Notes: a model not told the origin generated them from the sequence alone. Positions 41,789 to 50,878 are shown, counted from the first letter of the stretch. The stretch is 64,000 nt of DNA from Bacteroidota bacterium (GCA_016193485.1 JACPRZ010000007.1:92106-156105); one strand, 5' to 3'. Numbers and translations: made by a program.

Positions 41789-42835
41789 GTGCAGGTCATT
41801 GACCAGAGGCGCCTGCCGCACAGGTTTGTAATTGAAGACCTGAAAACGGTTAATGATGTATGCACTGCCATCCGCGATATGCACGTGCGAGGGGCCGGGC
41901 TCATTGGAGTGACAGCCGCTTACGGGATGTACCTTGCCGCAAGGGAGGCAGCCGGACAAAATGATTTTGACGAATTTATTCGTATTGCGGCTGGTAAGAT
42001 TTCAGACACGCGTCCTACGGCAGTAAACCTCGCCTGGGCGGTTGAGCAGATGACCAATGCGATGAAGAAGGGCAGGGATACCGAAGAAAAAACAAAGATC
42101 GCTTTGCAGACAGCCAATGAAATCCTTGAGCATGATATTGCCTGCTGCAGGAAAATAGGCGAAAATGGCCTTAAAATAATAAAAAAAATCAGTTTACGTA
42201 AAAAAAGGGGGGTAGTGAATATTCTTACCCACTGCAATGCCGGCTGGCTTGCCTTTGGCGATTACGGTACCGCCACAGCGCCAATCTATGAGGCATTTGA
42301 CAAGGGAATTAAACTGCACGTGTGGGTTGATGAAACGCGTCCCCTTAACCAGGGAAGCCGGCTAACTGCTTGGGAACTTAGAGAACATGGTGTGCCGTAT
42401 TCTGTCATTGCCGATAATACAGGCGGCTACCTTATGCAGACCGGGCAGGTTGACATGGTGATCACCGGAGCCGACCGCGTAACCCGTACGGGTGATGTTG
42501 CAAACAAAATCGGCACTTACCTGAAAGCCCTTGCTGCACACGATAACAATATTCCTTTTTATGTTGCGCTGCCCTCTTCAACCATTGATTGGAAAATAAG
42601 GGACGGATTATCAGAAATACCGGTTGAAAAGAGGGGAGGGGAGGAGGTAAACTATATGGAAGGATTATGCGATGGTGAGATTAAAAGAATTTTAGTTTCA
42701 CCTGCTGAAAGCAATGCTGTTAATTACGCATTTGATATTACTCCGGCAAAATTTGTTACCGGATTTATTACGGAAAGAGGTATTTGCCGGGCAAATGAAA
42801 AAAATCTTTTAGAACTTTTTCCGGAGTTTGTTTAA
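41789..42835 (+). CDS. mtnA: S-methyl-5-thioribose-1-phosphate isomerase
   Basis: Methionine-salvage enzyme of the eIF2B-like isomerase family, converting methylthioribose-1-P to the ribulose form. Family blocks include MHVRGAGLIGVTAAYG, LTHCNAGWLAFGDYGTA, VDETRPLNQGSRLTAWEL and VITGADRVTRTGDVANKIGT. The first standard start is GTG 41789, but the conserved N-terminal strand (GKHYRTIWLKKEDAG) is encoded in frame before it, from about 41729. Upstream of that the frame is open only to a stop at 41693 and has no ATG, GTG or TTG. The true start seems lost, or is a CTG at 41729. The RM cassette ends at 41718. Confidence 0.85.
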   Translation: MQVIDQRRLPHRFVIEDLKTVNDVCTAIRDMHVRGAGLIGVTAAYGMYLAAREAAGQNDFDEFIRIAAGKISDTRPTAVNLAWAVEQMTNAMKKGRDTEEKTKIALQTANEILEHDIACCRKIGENGLKIIKKISLRKKRGVVNILTHCNAGWLAFGDYGTATAPIYEAFDKGIKLHVWVDETRPLNQGSRLTAWELREHGVPYSVIADNTGGYLMQTGQVDMVITGADRVTRTGDVANKIGTYLKALAAHDNNIPFYVALPSSTIDWKIRDGLSEIPVEKRGGEEVNYMEGLCDGEIKRILVSPAESNAVNYAFDITPAKFVTGFITERGICRANEKNLLELFPEFV

Positions 42836-42845
42836 TTTGTGAGAT

Positions 42846-42878
42846 TTTGTAATTGTAAAAAAAAATGTAGTTACTTTG
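42846..42878 (+). promoter_or_regulatory. Candidate promoter for the OLD-like ATPase gene
   Basis: TTTG at 42846-42849 and TACTTTG at 42872-42878, spaced 22 bp, resemble the -33/-7 pair of Bacteroidota, 19 bp before the ATG at 42898. The -7 is one base shorter than TAnnTTTG. Confidence 0.4.
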
Positions 42879-42897
42879 CGATAATAAAATACCGGAA

Positions 42898-44667
42898 ATG
42901 ATTACAGCCGTTAAAGTAAAAAATTTCAAAGTATTAACTGAAACCGATTGGATGCCGGTTGAAGGCAATGTCGTTTTTGTCGGGCCGAACAATACCGGCA
43001 AGACAACCGCATTGCAGGCGCTTGCCCTCTGGAATTACGGAATAAAAAAATGGATTGAGAAAAGAAAGACGTCAAAAGCGGAAATCAGAACCGGGGCGGT
43101 AATAAACAGAAAGGATATGTTTGCAGTGCCTGTTTCAAACAGCAGGTATTTATGGACCAATCTTATCACCCATTTATCTGAAAGAGATGAGGGGGGTAAA
43201 ATCAAAGGGACAAAATATAATAATATTGAAATAACCGTAAAGGGAATAGAAAAGAACAAGGAATGGATTTGCGGTTTGGAATTTCATTTTGACAGCGAAG
43301 AAACAATATATGTAAAACCATTGCCGAACAGCGAAAATAATATTGCTGATTTTAATGCGGAAGTTCTAAAAAATATAAATGTAACTTTTCTCCCGCCAAT
43401 GTCCGGATTAAAATTGGAAGAGGAAAAACTTCTTTTTTCTACTGTGGAATACAGGATGGGTGAAGGACGAACAGCGGAAGTATTAGGAAATCTTTGCTTC
43501 CAGGTATTGCATCCCGAAACGGAGTTTCTTGCAGAGGGCAGAAATCCGGGTGAAGATTGGAATTTATTGACCGGGAAACTAAAAAAACTTTTTTTAGTAG
43601 AATTATTGGAACCCGAACTTGATATTAAAGGAATTATTAAACTTAAATACATTGATGCGGATAAAAATGAATTGGAGATTAATTCATCGGGACGGGGAAT
43701 GCAACAGATTATTCTCCTGCTGGCGTATCTTCTCATTAAACCCAATTGCGTCATTCTTTTAGATGAACCGGATGCACATCTTGAGATTTTAAAACAAGAA
43801 CAAGTGTATGAATTATTAGTTGAAATTGCCCAACAAAAAGGTTCTCAACTTTTGATTGCCAGTCACTCGGAAGTTGTATTGAGGAAAGCGGTAAATAACA
43901 ATGATAATGTATTGGCTTTTTACCCGCATTCAAAACCAAAGTTGATTAATGATAGGTGGCAATCAATATCAAAAGCCCTTAAATACTTTGGTTTTGAGGA
44001 ATATTATTTAGCCCGGCAAAAGGGATGGATATTATACGGTGAGGGAGGAACGGATTTACCGATATTAAAAAAATTTGCTGGGCGGCTGAATCATGTTGTT
44101 TTACCTTTTCTGGAGGATTGTTTTTATAAGACCATTAATTCGGATGACCCTGCAATAACACGAAATCATTTTGACTCTATGAGGGATGCTAAAAATGATT
44201 TAACGGGTATTGCCATATACGATAAGATTTCAAAACCCCTTAATGTTATGGACGGATTAAAAGAAACGATGTGGAAGAAATGCGAAATTGAAAATTATTT
44301 CTTTAATCAAAAAGTAATGATAGAATGGGCAAAGGGAAAAGTACCTCAGAATTTATTATTTGGCCCGTCTGATTCGGTGGAAAGGGAGGAAGCAATGGTA
44401 AAAGCGCTGGATGATGTATTGCCCGGTGCGGCTAAAAGGGATGACCGGGATGCTTACTGGTCAGAAGCAAAGGCAAGCGCTGAAATAAAAAAAATACTTC
44501 GTGCCTATTTTAATTATCTGGAATATCCTGGCGATTCGTCAAAAAGAAGTTATGTTGATATAATTGATTACTTAAATCCTGCGGATATTGATATTGAAGT
44601 GAAAGAAAAGTTGGATTTTATTTTTCAGCAATTACCCCCTTCCGTAAAGCGGGTTTTCAGCCGATGA
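42898..44667 (+). CDS. OLD-like AAA ATPase with degenerate TOPRIM region
   Basis: 589 residues. ABC-type ATPase: Walker A FVGPNNTGKTTALQAL (residues about 27-42), signature-like SSGRGMQQIILLLAYLL, Walker B CVILLDEPDAH (about 283-293), and the switch His in LIASHSEVVL. A C-terminal region begins with GEGGTDLPILKKF, the usual TOPRIM glutamate block, and has KKCEIENYFF as in OLD nucleases. The DxD of TOPRIM is reduced to AIYDKIS. OLD-type proteins act in phage defence or DNA processing. There is no UvrD-like helicase beside it, so it is not Gabija. It ends in a 4-bp overlap with the next gene. Confidence 0.78.
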   Translation: MITAVKVKNFKVLTETDWMPVEGNVVFVGPNNTGKTTALQALALWNYGIKKWIEKRKTSKAEIRTGAVINRKDMFAVPVSNSRYLWTNLITHLSERDEGGKIKGTKYNNIEITVKGIEKNKEWICGLEFHFDSEETIYVKPLPNSENNIADFNAEVLKNINVTFLPPMSGLKLEEEKLLFSTVEYRMGEGRTAEVLGNLCFQVLHPETEFLAEGRNPGEDWNLLTGKLKKLFLVELLEPELDIKGIIKLKYIDADKNELEINSSGRGMQQIILLLAYLLIKPNCVILLDEPDAHLEILKQEQVYELLVEIAQQKGSQLLIASHSEVVLRKAVNNNDNVLAFYPHSKPKLINDRWQSISKALKYFGFEEYYLARQKGWILYGEGGTDLPILKKFAGRLNHVVLPFLEDCFYKTINSDDPAITRNHFDSMRDAKNDLTGIAIYDKISKPLNVMDGLKETMWKKCEIENYFFNQKVMIEWAKGKVPQNLLFGPSDSVEREEAMVKALDDVLPGAAKRDDRDAYWSEAKASAEIKKILRAYFNYLEYPGDSSKRSYVDIIDYLNPADIDIEVKEKLDFIFQQLPPSVKRVFSR

Positions 44668-46634
44668 AAAATTTATGGAACCATAAGGAAGCCCTCAGAT
44701 CGGGAAACAGCCTGCTGAGACAAAGGATTTATACTTCGCGCCTGCTTGGAATGAACCCTGACCTTGTTCTCCATGGGGGAGGGAACACTTCCGTTAAAAT
44801 AAAAGAAAAGAATATTTTCGGAGAAGAAGAGGATATCCTTTATGTAAAAGGAAGCGGTGCGGACCTGGCAACTATTGATGAACCGGGTTTTTCTCCCGTA
44901 CGCCTGAATGTATTAATGAAATTATCTGAACTTGATCACCTGTCAGATACAGATATGGTGAAATACGAACGGACTGCAATGACCAATCCCGATTCACCGG
45001 CTCCTTCCATAGAAGCGATTGTACACGCCTTGATCCCATTCACTTTTGTTGATCATACACATGCTGATGCCATTGTTACGGTTACAAATACGAAGAATGG
45101 GCTGCAAAGGATAAAAGAAATCTACGGTGACCGGGTTCTGATCATACCCTATGTTATGCCCGGCTTTCTCCTTGCAAAAGAAATTTACAGGCAATGCAGG
45201 AATTTTGACTGGAATAAGATTGAAGGGATGATATTAATGAATCATGGTGTTTTTACTTTTCATGACACTGCCAAAGGAAGTTATGACCTGATGATTAAAT
45301 TGGTGACAGAGGCGGAACTATTCCTGAAAAAAAACAATGCTGCCGTTAAAGGTATTGCTAAGAAAACTGAACCCAATCCCGGTGAGATTGCAGGCATCCG
45401 CAGGAAAATGCGTGACTTGACCGGTAAATCTTTCTTTGTAATTTCTGACGCATCCGGTGAATGTGTGGCATTCAGTGGTCATCCGCAGGTAAAAGAACTT
45501 TCGCAAAGGGGAACATTGACACCTGATCATGTCATCAGGATAAAACCGTTTCCGGCTTGTATCTCAAGTCAAAGTGAAAAAGATATTGAGCGGTTTGCGG
45601 GCGAGTACATGGATTATTTTGATAAATTCAATAATGGCTCCCTGACCCCTCTTGACTCCGCACCCAGGTGGGCGATCATCCAGGGGAAAGGACTTTTATT
45701 TTTCGGAAAAACCGTCCGGGAAGCTGAAATCGTCAGAGATATCTGCCTTCATAACATCCGTTCAATGCAGCAGGGAGAAATGCTTGGTGGTTACCTGCCA
45801 TTATCAAGAAAGGATTTATTCGCAATAGAATATTGGGAGTTGGAACAGGCAAAACTCAGAAAAAATATATCAACTAAATCAATGAGCGGAAGGATTGCCC
45901 TTGTTACGGGCGCTGCAAGCGGAATCGGTAAAGCATGTGTTGAGAAGTTATTATTGGAAGGTGCAGCAGTTTCGGCATTGGACATTAATCCATCCGTATT
46001 ATCAATTTTTTCACAAAAGGAAGTACTTGCACATAAATGCGATGTTGATGATTTCCGTGCAGTCGGAACCGCAATAAAAAGTACTGTAATGCATTTTGGT
46101 GGACTCGACATGGTTGTAAGCAATGCCGGTATTTTTACGGAAAGTTGTCTCATTGAAGAGATGAACTTGTCTGCATGGAATCAGAGTATGCGGCTGAATC
46201 TGGGAAGCCATATGAATCTCCTGAAAACATGTATTCCGTTTCTTTCAAAGGGGATTGACCCTGCTGTAGTGATCATTGCATCAAAGAATGTACCCGCCCC
46301 AGGTCCGGGTGTATCGGCATATTCGGTTGCAAAGGCAGGGTTGACGCAACTGGCGCGTGTAGCTGCGCTTGAACTTGGGAAAAAAGGAATAAGAGTGAAC
46401 GTTGTTCATCCGAATGCCGTGTTCGATACCGGTGCCTGGAATGAAAAAATATTATCGGAAAGAGCGCGCCATTACAAGATGTCAGTTGAAGAATATCAAA
46501 CTAATAATATTCTGAAAACCGCAGTGAATTCTTCCGATGTCTCTGAGGTAGTGTTCTCCTTATTAAGCAGGTCATTTGCCAAAACAACCGGGGCGCAGAT
46601 TCCGGTTGACGGGGGAAATGAGAGAGTGATATGA
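44664..46634 (+). CDS. Bifunctional class II aldolase / short-chain dehydrogenase
   Basis: 656 residues. The N-terminal about 390 residues are a class II (adducin-like) aldolase with metal-binding VDHTHADAIVTVT and LMNHGVFTF. The C-terminal about 250 residues are an SDR with GAASGIGKACVEKL, SNAGIF and the catalytic YSVAKAG. The family is usually annotated as rhamnulose-1-phosphate aldolase / lactaldehyde dehydrogenase. It cleaves a sugar-1-phosphate to DHAP and an aldehyde, which the second domain oxidises or reduces. With mtnA two genes upstream, a 5-deoxypentose or methylthioribulose-1-P substrate (DHAP shunt) is an alternative. ATG 44664 overlaps the upstream stop. Confidence 0.82.
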   Translation: MKNLWNHKEALRSGNSLLRQRIYTSRLLGMNPDLVLHGGGNTSVKIKEKNIFGEEEDILYVKGSGADLATIDEPGFSPVRLNVLMKLSELDHLSDTDMVKYERTAMTNPDSPAPSIEAIVHALIPFTFVDHTHADAIVTVTNTKNGLQRIKEIYGDRVLIIPYVMPGFLLAKEIYRQCRNFDWNKIEGMILMNHGVFTFHDTAKGSYDLMIKLVTEAELFLKKNNAAVKGIAKKTEPNPGEIAGIRRKMRDLTGKSFFVISDASGECVAFSGHPQVKELSQRGTLTPDHVIRIKPFPACISSQSEKDIERFAGEYMDYFDKFNNGSLTPLDSAPRWAIIQGKGLLFFGKTVREAEIVRDICLHNIRSMQQGEMLGGYLPLSRKDLFAIEYWELEQAKLRKNISTKSMSGRIALVTGAASGIGKACVEKLLLEGAAVSALDINPSVLSIFSQKEVLAHKCDVDDFRAVGTAIKSTVMHFGGLDMVVSNAGIFTESCLIEEMNLSAWNQSMRLNLGSHMNLLKTCIPFLSKGIDPAVVIIASKNVPAPGPGVSAYSVAKAGLTQLARVAALELGKKGIRVNVVHPNAVFDTGAWNEKILSERARHYKMSVEEYQTNNILKTAVNSSDVSEVVFSLLSRSFAKTTGAQIPVDGGNERVI

Positions 46635-46636
46635 AA

Positions 46637-46691
46637 TAAGTCCCAAGTCCCAAGCCCCAAGCCCCATCCACCCGATATCTGGGTTATCGGG
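46637..46691. repeat. AAGTCCCAAG repeat plus CCCGATA palindrome
   Basis: AAGTCCCAAGTCCCAAGCCCC followed by CCCGATA (46671-46677) and TATCGGG (46685-46691), in short arms only. Both motif families recur elsewhere in the window (17801-17866, 25645; 6001, 6680, 62549). It fills the gap between convergent genes and may terminate both. Confidence 0.6.
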
Positions 46692-46712
46692 ACAAAATCC
46701 CAAAATCTCAAA

Positions 46713-47483
46713 TCAGTACATGTGCTGGCCACCGTTGAGCGGGATATTGGCTCCGGTGATATAAGACGATTGGTCTGAGGCAAGGAAGGATACTGCAGAG
46801 GCAATTTCTGCCGGTTCAGCAAGGCGGTTTAGGGGTATTTCGGAAATAATTTTATTGCGGATTTCTTCTTTTACTGCCATAACCATTTCAGTTGCGGTAT
46901 AACCAGGTGAGATACAGTTAACCGTTATTCCTTTTTTTGCCGTTTCAATGGCCAATGATTTGGTAAAACCATACATCCCTGATTTAGCAGCAGAATAGTT
47001 GGTCTGCCCGAATTGCCCTTTTTGACCGTTAACCGATGAAATATTGATTATTCTTCCCCATCCGGATTTTATCATATCATCAATAACCAACTTGGTGCAG
47101 ATGAATAAACTGGTAAGGTTGGTTTCAATGACTTCCTGCCACTGGAACAGGTTCATCCTGACAAAAGTGGAGTCGCGTGTTATTCCTGCATTATTAACCA
47201 GCACATCAATGGGACCGATGTCTTCTTTGACACGGTTGATCATCATAGCCATGGATGTATAATTGGCAACATCTCCCTGGTAAATATGGACATCAATACC
47301 CATTCGCATCCGGTCTTTTTTCCATTGTTTTGCCAATTCGCGCCACCTCAATGCTTTAGTAAAACTGCGGTAATTGGCAATGACAATAAAACCATCCTGG
47401 TACAGACGTTCACAAATAGCGGTGCCAATACCACCGGTTCCCCCCGTTACCAGTGCGATTTTCCGATTATTAAAATCAGGCAT
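46713..47483 (-). CDS. phaB: Acetoacetyl-CoA reductase (PhaB)
   Basis: SDR-fold reductase (256 residues) making (R)-3-hydroxybutyryl-CoA for PHB synthesis. Motifs: TGGTGGIGTAICERL, NNAGITRDSTFVRMNLFQW, INISSVNGQKGQFGQTNYSAAKSG, split here as SSVNGQKGQFGQ and NYSAAKSG, and SPGYTATEMV. The block with VNGQKGQFGQTNYSAAK is typical of PhaB rather than FabG. It follows phaC with a 15-bp gap on the - strand. Confidence 0.9.
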   Translation of the reverse strand: MPDFNNRKIALVTGGTGGIGTAICERLYQDGFIVIANYRSFTKALRWRELAKQWKKDRMRMGIDVHIYQGDVANYTSMAMMINRVKEDIGPIDVLVNNAGITRDSTFVRMNLFQWQEVIETNLTSLFICTKLVIDDMIKSGWGRIINISSVNGQKGQFGQTNYSAAKSGMYGFTKSLAIETAKKGITVNCISPGYTATEMVMAVKEEIRNKIISEIPLNRLAEPAEIASAVSFLASDQSSYITGANIPLNGGQHMY

Positions 47484-47498
47484 AATTATATCACCAGG

Positions 47499-49277
47499 TT
47501 AGATTTTTTCCTTCACATATCTGCCGGGGGCAAGTTCAATGGGTTTGAAGTCAGAATCAGAAGGATCATTCCTGACGGTTTTCATTTTACCGGAATGTTT
47601 TGCAAGCCATTCTTTCCAATAGAGCCACCAACTGCCGCTCTCCTCATTAGAGGATTTTACCCATTCGTCAAATCCCTTACCGAGGTTGCCGTTAACTCTG
47701 TACCCATATTTATTTTTTGACGGATGATTCATCGCTCCCATGACGTGGCCGGAATTTCCTAAAATAAATTCCACCGGTCCTTTCACAATTTCAGTGGTTT
47801 TATATGCTGTGCGGCAGGGTGAGATATGATCTTCTTTTGTACCGATGACAACAACCGGAATGTCAATTTTTCGCAGGTCAACCGGCATACCGGCAATGGT
47901 AAGGGCTAAGGGTTGTACGAGTTTGTTTTCAAAAATCATGTGCCGCAGGTAATATCCGTACATTTTGCCGGGGAGATTGGTATTGTCATTCGACCAGTAA
48001 AGAACCGGGAAAGGAGCCGGTTTGTTCCCTTTGAAATAATTATTAACAACATAATTCCATATTAAGTCATTGGCTCGAATCATATTGAATGAATCTTCCA
48101 GGGCATGTCCGTTCATGATAGTTTCTTTTTCTATCCTTTTTTCAAGAAGCGAAACAAGGTCATTATCAATGATTGCACTCATCGGGCCGATATCAGAGAA
48201 ATCAAGCATTGCAGCAAGGAAACTTGCGGTGTTAAGGATATTTTTCTGAGGAATATTTTTCTTTTTCGGGTTCCCGGAGCGGATCATCGCTGCACCTATC
48301 CCGAGAAGTGTTCCTCCAATGCAATACCCGAGAACATTTATTTTTTTGCTGCCGCAAAAAGAAACTGCCTGGTTCATTGCCTCAAACATACCTTTCTTCA
48401 GGTAATCATCCCAGGAAAAATTCTGTTCTTTTGATTTCGGGTTCCTCCATGAGATAATAAAAACCAGGAAGCCCTGCTCCGTAAACCACCGGACAAAAGA
48501 AGTATCAGGTTCCAGGTCAAGGATATAATATTTATTTATCCACGGTGGAATGATAAGAAGAGGGATTTCATAAACCTTCCCGGTAACGGGAGTATAACGG
48601 ATCAGTTGTATCAACTCGTTCTCAAAAATTACATCTCCCGGTGTAAGAGCGAGGTTTCTTCCGACTTCAAAAGCGTCATCATCGGTCTGGCTTATTCGTC
48701 CCTTTTTTGCATCTTCCATGAAATTGCGGTAACCGTCCATCAGATTTTTACCCCCGGTGGTTTGAATGAGTTTCAGTATTTCAGGGTTAGTAAGAATAAA
48801 ATTTGAAGGCGACAATGCATCAAGGTATTGTTGCGTATAGAATACAAGTTTTCTCCGGGTAATTTCATCAGTGTCTGCCGCTTTTACAATATCCATCATT
48901 AATTCAGAAACCAACAGGTATGACCGTTTCAGAAAATCAAACCATGGGAATTCATTCCATTCGGATGCCTGGAACCGTTTATCTGTTTCTGTTTTTCCGG
49001 GTGCCGGCTGTCCGTTCTCTTTGATTTTATTTGAAAAATCATTCCATAACAGCATCTGTTTTTGGACAAAGTTCATATAAATCATCTGTAGTTTGAACAT
49101 TTCACCCGGTTTTTCAGTGAGGGTTTTTGCGTAGGTGGTGCAACTTTCCACAAAGTCCTTGCTGAAATGCATGAAATAGGGTACGTTTTTCATGAAATCT
49201 GCAGATGAATTGATTCCATCCCGCAACAAGTCATTCCACATTGCTTCAGGTGTTTTATCCGGTGATTTATTGTCCAT
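47499..49277 (-). CDS. phaC: Poly(3-hydroxyalkanoate) synthase, class I-like (PhaC)
   Basis: 592 residues, the length of class I synthases. It polymerises hydroxyacyl-CoA on the granule surface. The lipase-like box is NVLGYCIGGT with nucleophile C319. The catalytic Asp lies in VIGTKEDHISP and the His in GNSGHVMGAMNHP. The conserved tryptophan-rich end (SWWLYWKEWL) is present. Upstream on the same strand lie two phasin-like genes, separated by a strong hairpin. PHA synthesis is uncommon in Bacteroidota, so the complete set is notable. Confidence 0.92.
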   Translation of the reverse strand: MDNKSPDKTPEAMWNDLLRDGINSSADFMKNVPYFMHFSKDFVESCTTYAKTLTEKPGEMFKLQMIYMNFVQKQMLLWNDFSNKIKENGQPAPGKTETDKRFQASEWNEFPWFDFLKRSYLLVSELMMDIVKAADTDEITRRKLVFYTQQYLDALSPSNFILTNPEILKLIQTTGGKNLMDGYRNFMEDAKKGRISQTDDDAFEVGRNLALTPGDVIFENELIQLIRYTPVTGKVYEIPLLIIPPWINKYYILDLEPDTSFVRWFTEQGFLVFIISWRNPKSKEQNFSWDDYLKKGMFEAMNQAVSFCGSKKINVLGYCIGGTLLGIGAAMIRSGNPKKKNIPQKNILNTASFLAAMLDFSDIGPMSAIIDNDLVSLLEKRIEKETIMNGHALEDSFNMIRANDLIWNYVVNNYFKGNKPAPFPVLYWSNDNTNLPGKMYGYYLRHMIFENKLVQPLALTIAGMPVDLRKIDIPVVVIGTKEDHISPCRTAYKTTEIVKGPVEFILGNSGHVMGAMNHPSKNKYGYRVNGNLGKGFDEWVKSSNEESGSWWLYWKEWLAKHSGKMKTVRNDPSDSDFKPIELAPGRYVKEKI

Positions 49278-49309
49278 GATTAAAAAAAATCAGGCAAATG
49301 TAAAAATAA

Positions 49310-49340
49310 AAAATCCCCCCGCCAAGGGCGGGGGGATTTT
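49310..49340 (-). terminator. Hairpin terminator/attenuator between phasin and phaC
   Basis: Perfect 14-bp arms AAAATCCCCCCGCC (49310-49323) and GGCGGGGGGATTTT (49327-49340) with a 3-nt loop. On the - strand the stem is followed by T-rich sequence (TTTTTATTTTTA). It should stop or reduce transcription from the phasin genes into phaC. Confidence 0.8.
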
Positions 49341-49373
49341 ATTGTTAACAATATGAAACCCCATGAAAAACCA

Positions 49374-50003
49374 TTATTTATCCTCCTTCCACCAGTTGGA
49401 TATCCAGTTGCTGTACGCCTGTAATCCCTTGGCCTGAAGTTTAATCAAGGAATCAACCTGCGAATTGATATTTTTTGAAAATCGCTTATTGAAATTCAGG
49501 GAAAGGTTGATGTGGCGGTTGTACACATCAACAATTTTTCGCATATCGCGTGTTGACAGTTCAATGGTTTGTTCGAAATTTTTCTTGAACAGATCAAGCA
49601 AAGAATCAAAATCCGGGTTATCATTCAGGTATGCTTCTTTAAGTGATTCGATGCATTTTTTATTAAAATCAACAACCTGATGAACTCTCCGCAGGTGCGA
49701 GTCAATGATGGCATCAATCACTTCGTCAGAAACCTCAAGGGAAGTGACGAACGTGCTTGTTATCTCATCATACACTGAAGTATCGACATTGCTGTCTTTC
49801 AGGTGATCGCGAAGTTCTTCTACATATTTTTTATTTGCCTCAATCGCTTTATTGTAACTTTCCGTGCATGAGTCAATAATGGAGCGAATGGTTTGTTTGG
49901 CGTTCTCGGTTGCCTCATCCAGTTTGGCTTTAAGCCCTTCTATTTGTTCAGAAAGGGTTTCCGATTTTTCTTTGGCACTGTTTTTTTTGGTTTTTGTTTC
50001 CAT
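49374..50003 (-). CDS. Phasin-like coiled-coil protein A
   Basis: 209 residues, almost fully helical, with a charged N-terminus (METKTKKNSAKEKSE), long amphipathic helices (QIEGLKAKLDEATENAKQTI) and an aromatic C-terminus (LQAYSNWISNWWKE). It lies between phaC and a second protein of the same kind. Charge pattern, helicity and context suggest a PHA granule-coating phasin or a PhaE-like synthase partner. No diagnostic motif. Confidence 0.65.
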   Translation of the reverse strand: METKTKKNSAKEKSETLSEQIEGLKAKLDEATENAKQTIRSIIDSCTESYNKAIEANKKYVEELRDHLKDSNVDTSVYDEITSTFVTSLEVSDEVIDAIIDSHLRRVHQVVDFNKKCIESLKEAYLNDNPDFDSLLDLFKKNFEQTIELSTRDMRKIVDVYNRHINLSLNFNKRFSKNINSQVDSLIKLQAKGLQAYSNWISNWWKEDK

Positions 50004-50042
50004 GGTGCAGGGGTTTAATTATTATTTATGATTGAATTATTT

Positions 50043-50753
50043 TTATGATGATTTTACATCCGGTTCCTTTTCTCCGCCATTAGGCGACAGATCACTGATC
50101 TTTACGGTTTTTAAAAGTTCATCCAGGAATGCAACATTGGCATCCGCCAGAATATCGAATTGCCGGTTTATTGTATCAATCAGTTTGCGGGTGTTTTTTT
50201 CCGTAAGTTCAGGTTCAAGGTTACTGGAATCAAGCACTTTATTAATGGACTCTTGGGAATTTTCAATAATCTCTTTTATCAGTTCATTATATTTTGATGA
50301 ATAGGAATCAAAATCATTGTTGGATAAAATAAACTCTTTATTAAGAATACTGATGAACTGGTATCCGAAATCCCTGGTCAGTTCGGCTTGTTTATTGAAA
50401 ATCTTTAATACCGAATCAACCAAAACAGGTGATACCGGTTTAAAGGTATCTTCTGCAGGATATGTTACAAAAAATTTATTGATGATTTCTTTGGATAACC
50501 CGAATGTCGTATTCAGGGTATTGCGGTATGATCCAAAATTTTCTTTAATGGCATCCACCGAAATCCTGAAATTTTGCTTTATTTTATTTTTTAAGGTGCT
50601 TTCAACGCCTTTTGAATAATATTCGAAGGCAGTACTTAATTGTTTATTGTATGCTTCCAGGAGCGATAATGATGTATTCGTATAGAACTCATACATGGAC
50701 CTGAATGCTTCCTGGTACTGATCCATTGTTTTTGTGAATGGCTGTGTGTTCAT
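50043..50753 (-). CDS. Phasin-like coiled-coil protein B
   Basis: 236 residues, helical. The N-terminus (FTKTMDQYQEAFRSMYEFYTN) resembles the start of Phasin_2-type proteins. Central region FGLSKEIINKFFVTYPAEDTFKPVSP breaks the helices. It is distally related in style to protein A and is the first gene of the PHA transcript, 85 bp behind a good promoter match. It probably coats PHB granules. Confidence 0.65.
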   Translation of the reverse strand: MNTQPFTKTMDQYQEAFRSMYEFYTNTSLSLLEAYNKQLSTAFEYYSKGVESTLKNKIKQNFRISVDAIKENFGSYRNTLNTTFGLSKEIINKFFVTYPAEDTFKPVSPVLVDSVLKIFNKQAELTRDFGYQFISILNKEFILSNNDFDSYSSKYNELIKEIIENSQESINKVLDSSNLEPELTEKNTRKLIDTINRQFDILADANVAFLDELLKTVKISDLSPNGGEKEPDVKSS

Positions 50754-50837
50754 GATTGTTAATGATTATGCAAAACTATTAATTCATTAATAAGGAGACA
50801 ATGATATTGCTCAGAATAATTTTTCTGAAACAACGTA

Positions 50838-50872
50838 CAAAAGTAACAAATATTTTAATATTGATGCTCAAA
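50838..50872 (-). promoter_or_regulatory. Promoter for the phasin/PHA operon
   Basis: On the - strand: TTTG (-33, 50869-50872) and TACTTTTG (-7, 50838-50845), spacing 23 bp, a full match to TTTG...TAnnTTTG. The phasin B ATG is 85 bp downstream. It lies just past the rpoC terminator. Confidence 0.6.
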
Positions 50873-50878
50873 ACAAAA

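Noticed and set aside
42898..44667. Gabija (GajA) defence system
   Set aside because: There is no GajB-like UvrD helicase next to it; the neighbour is an aldolase-SDR.
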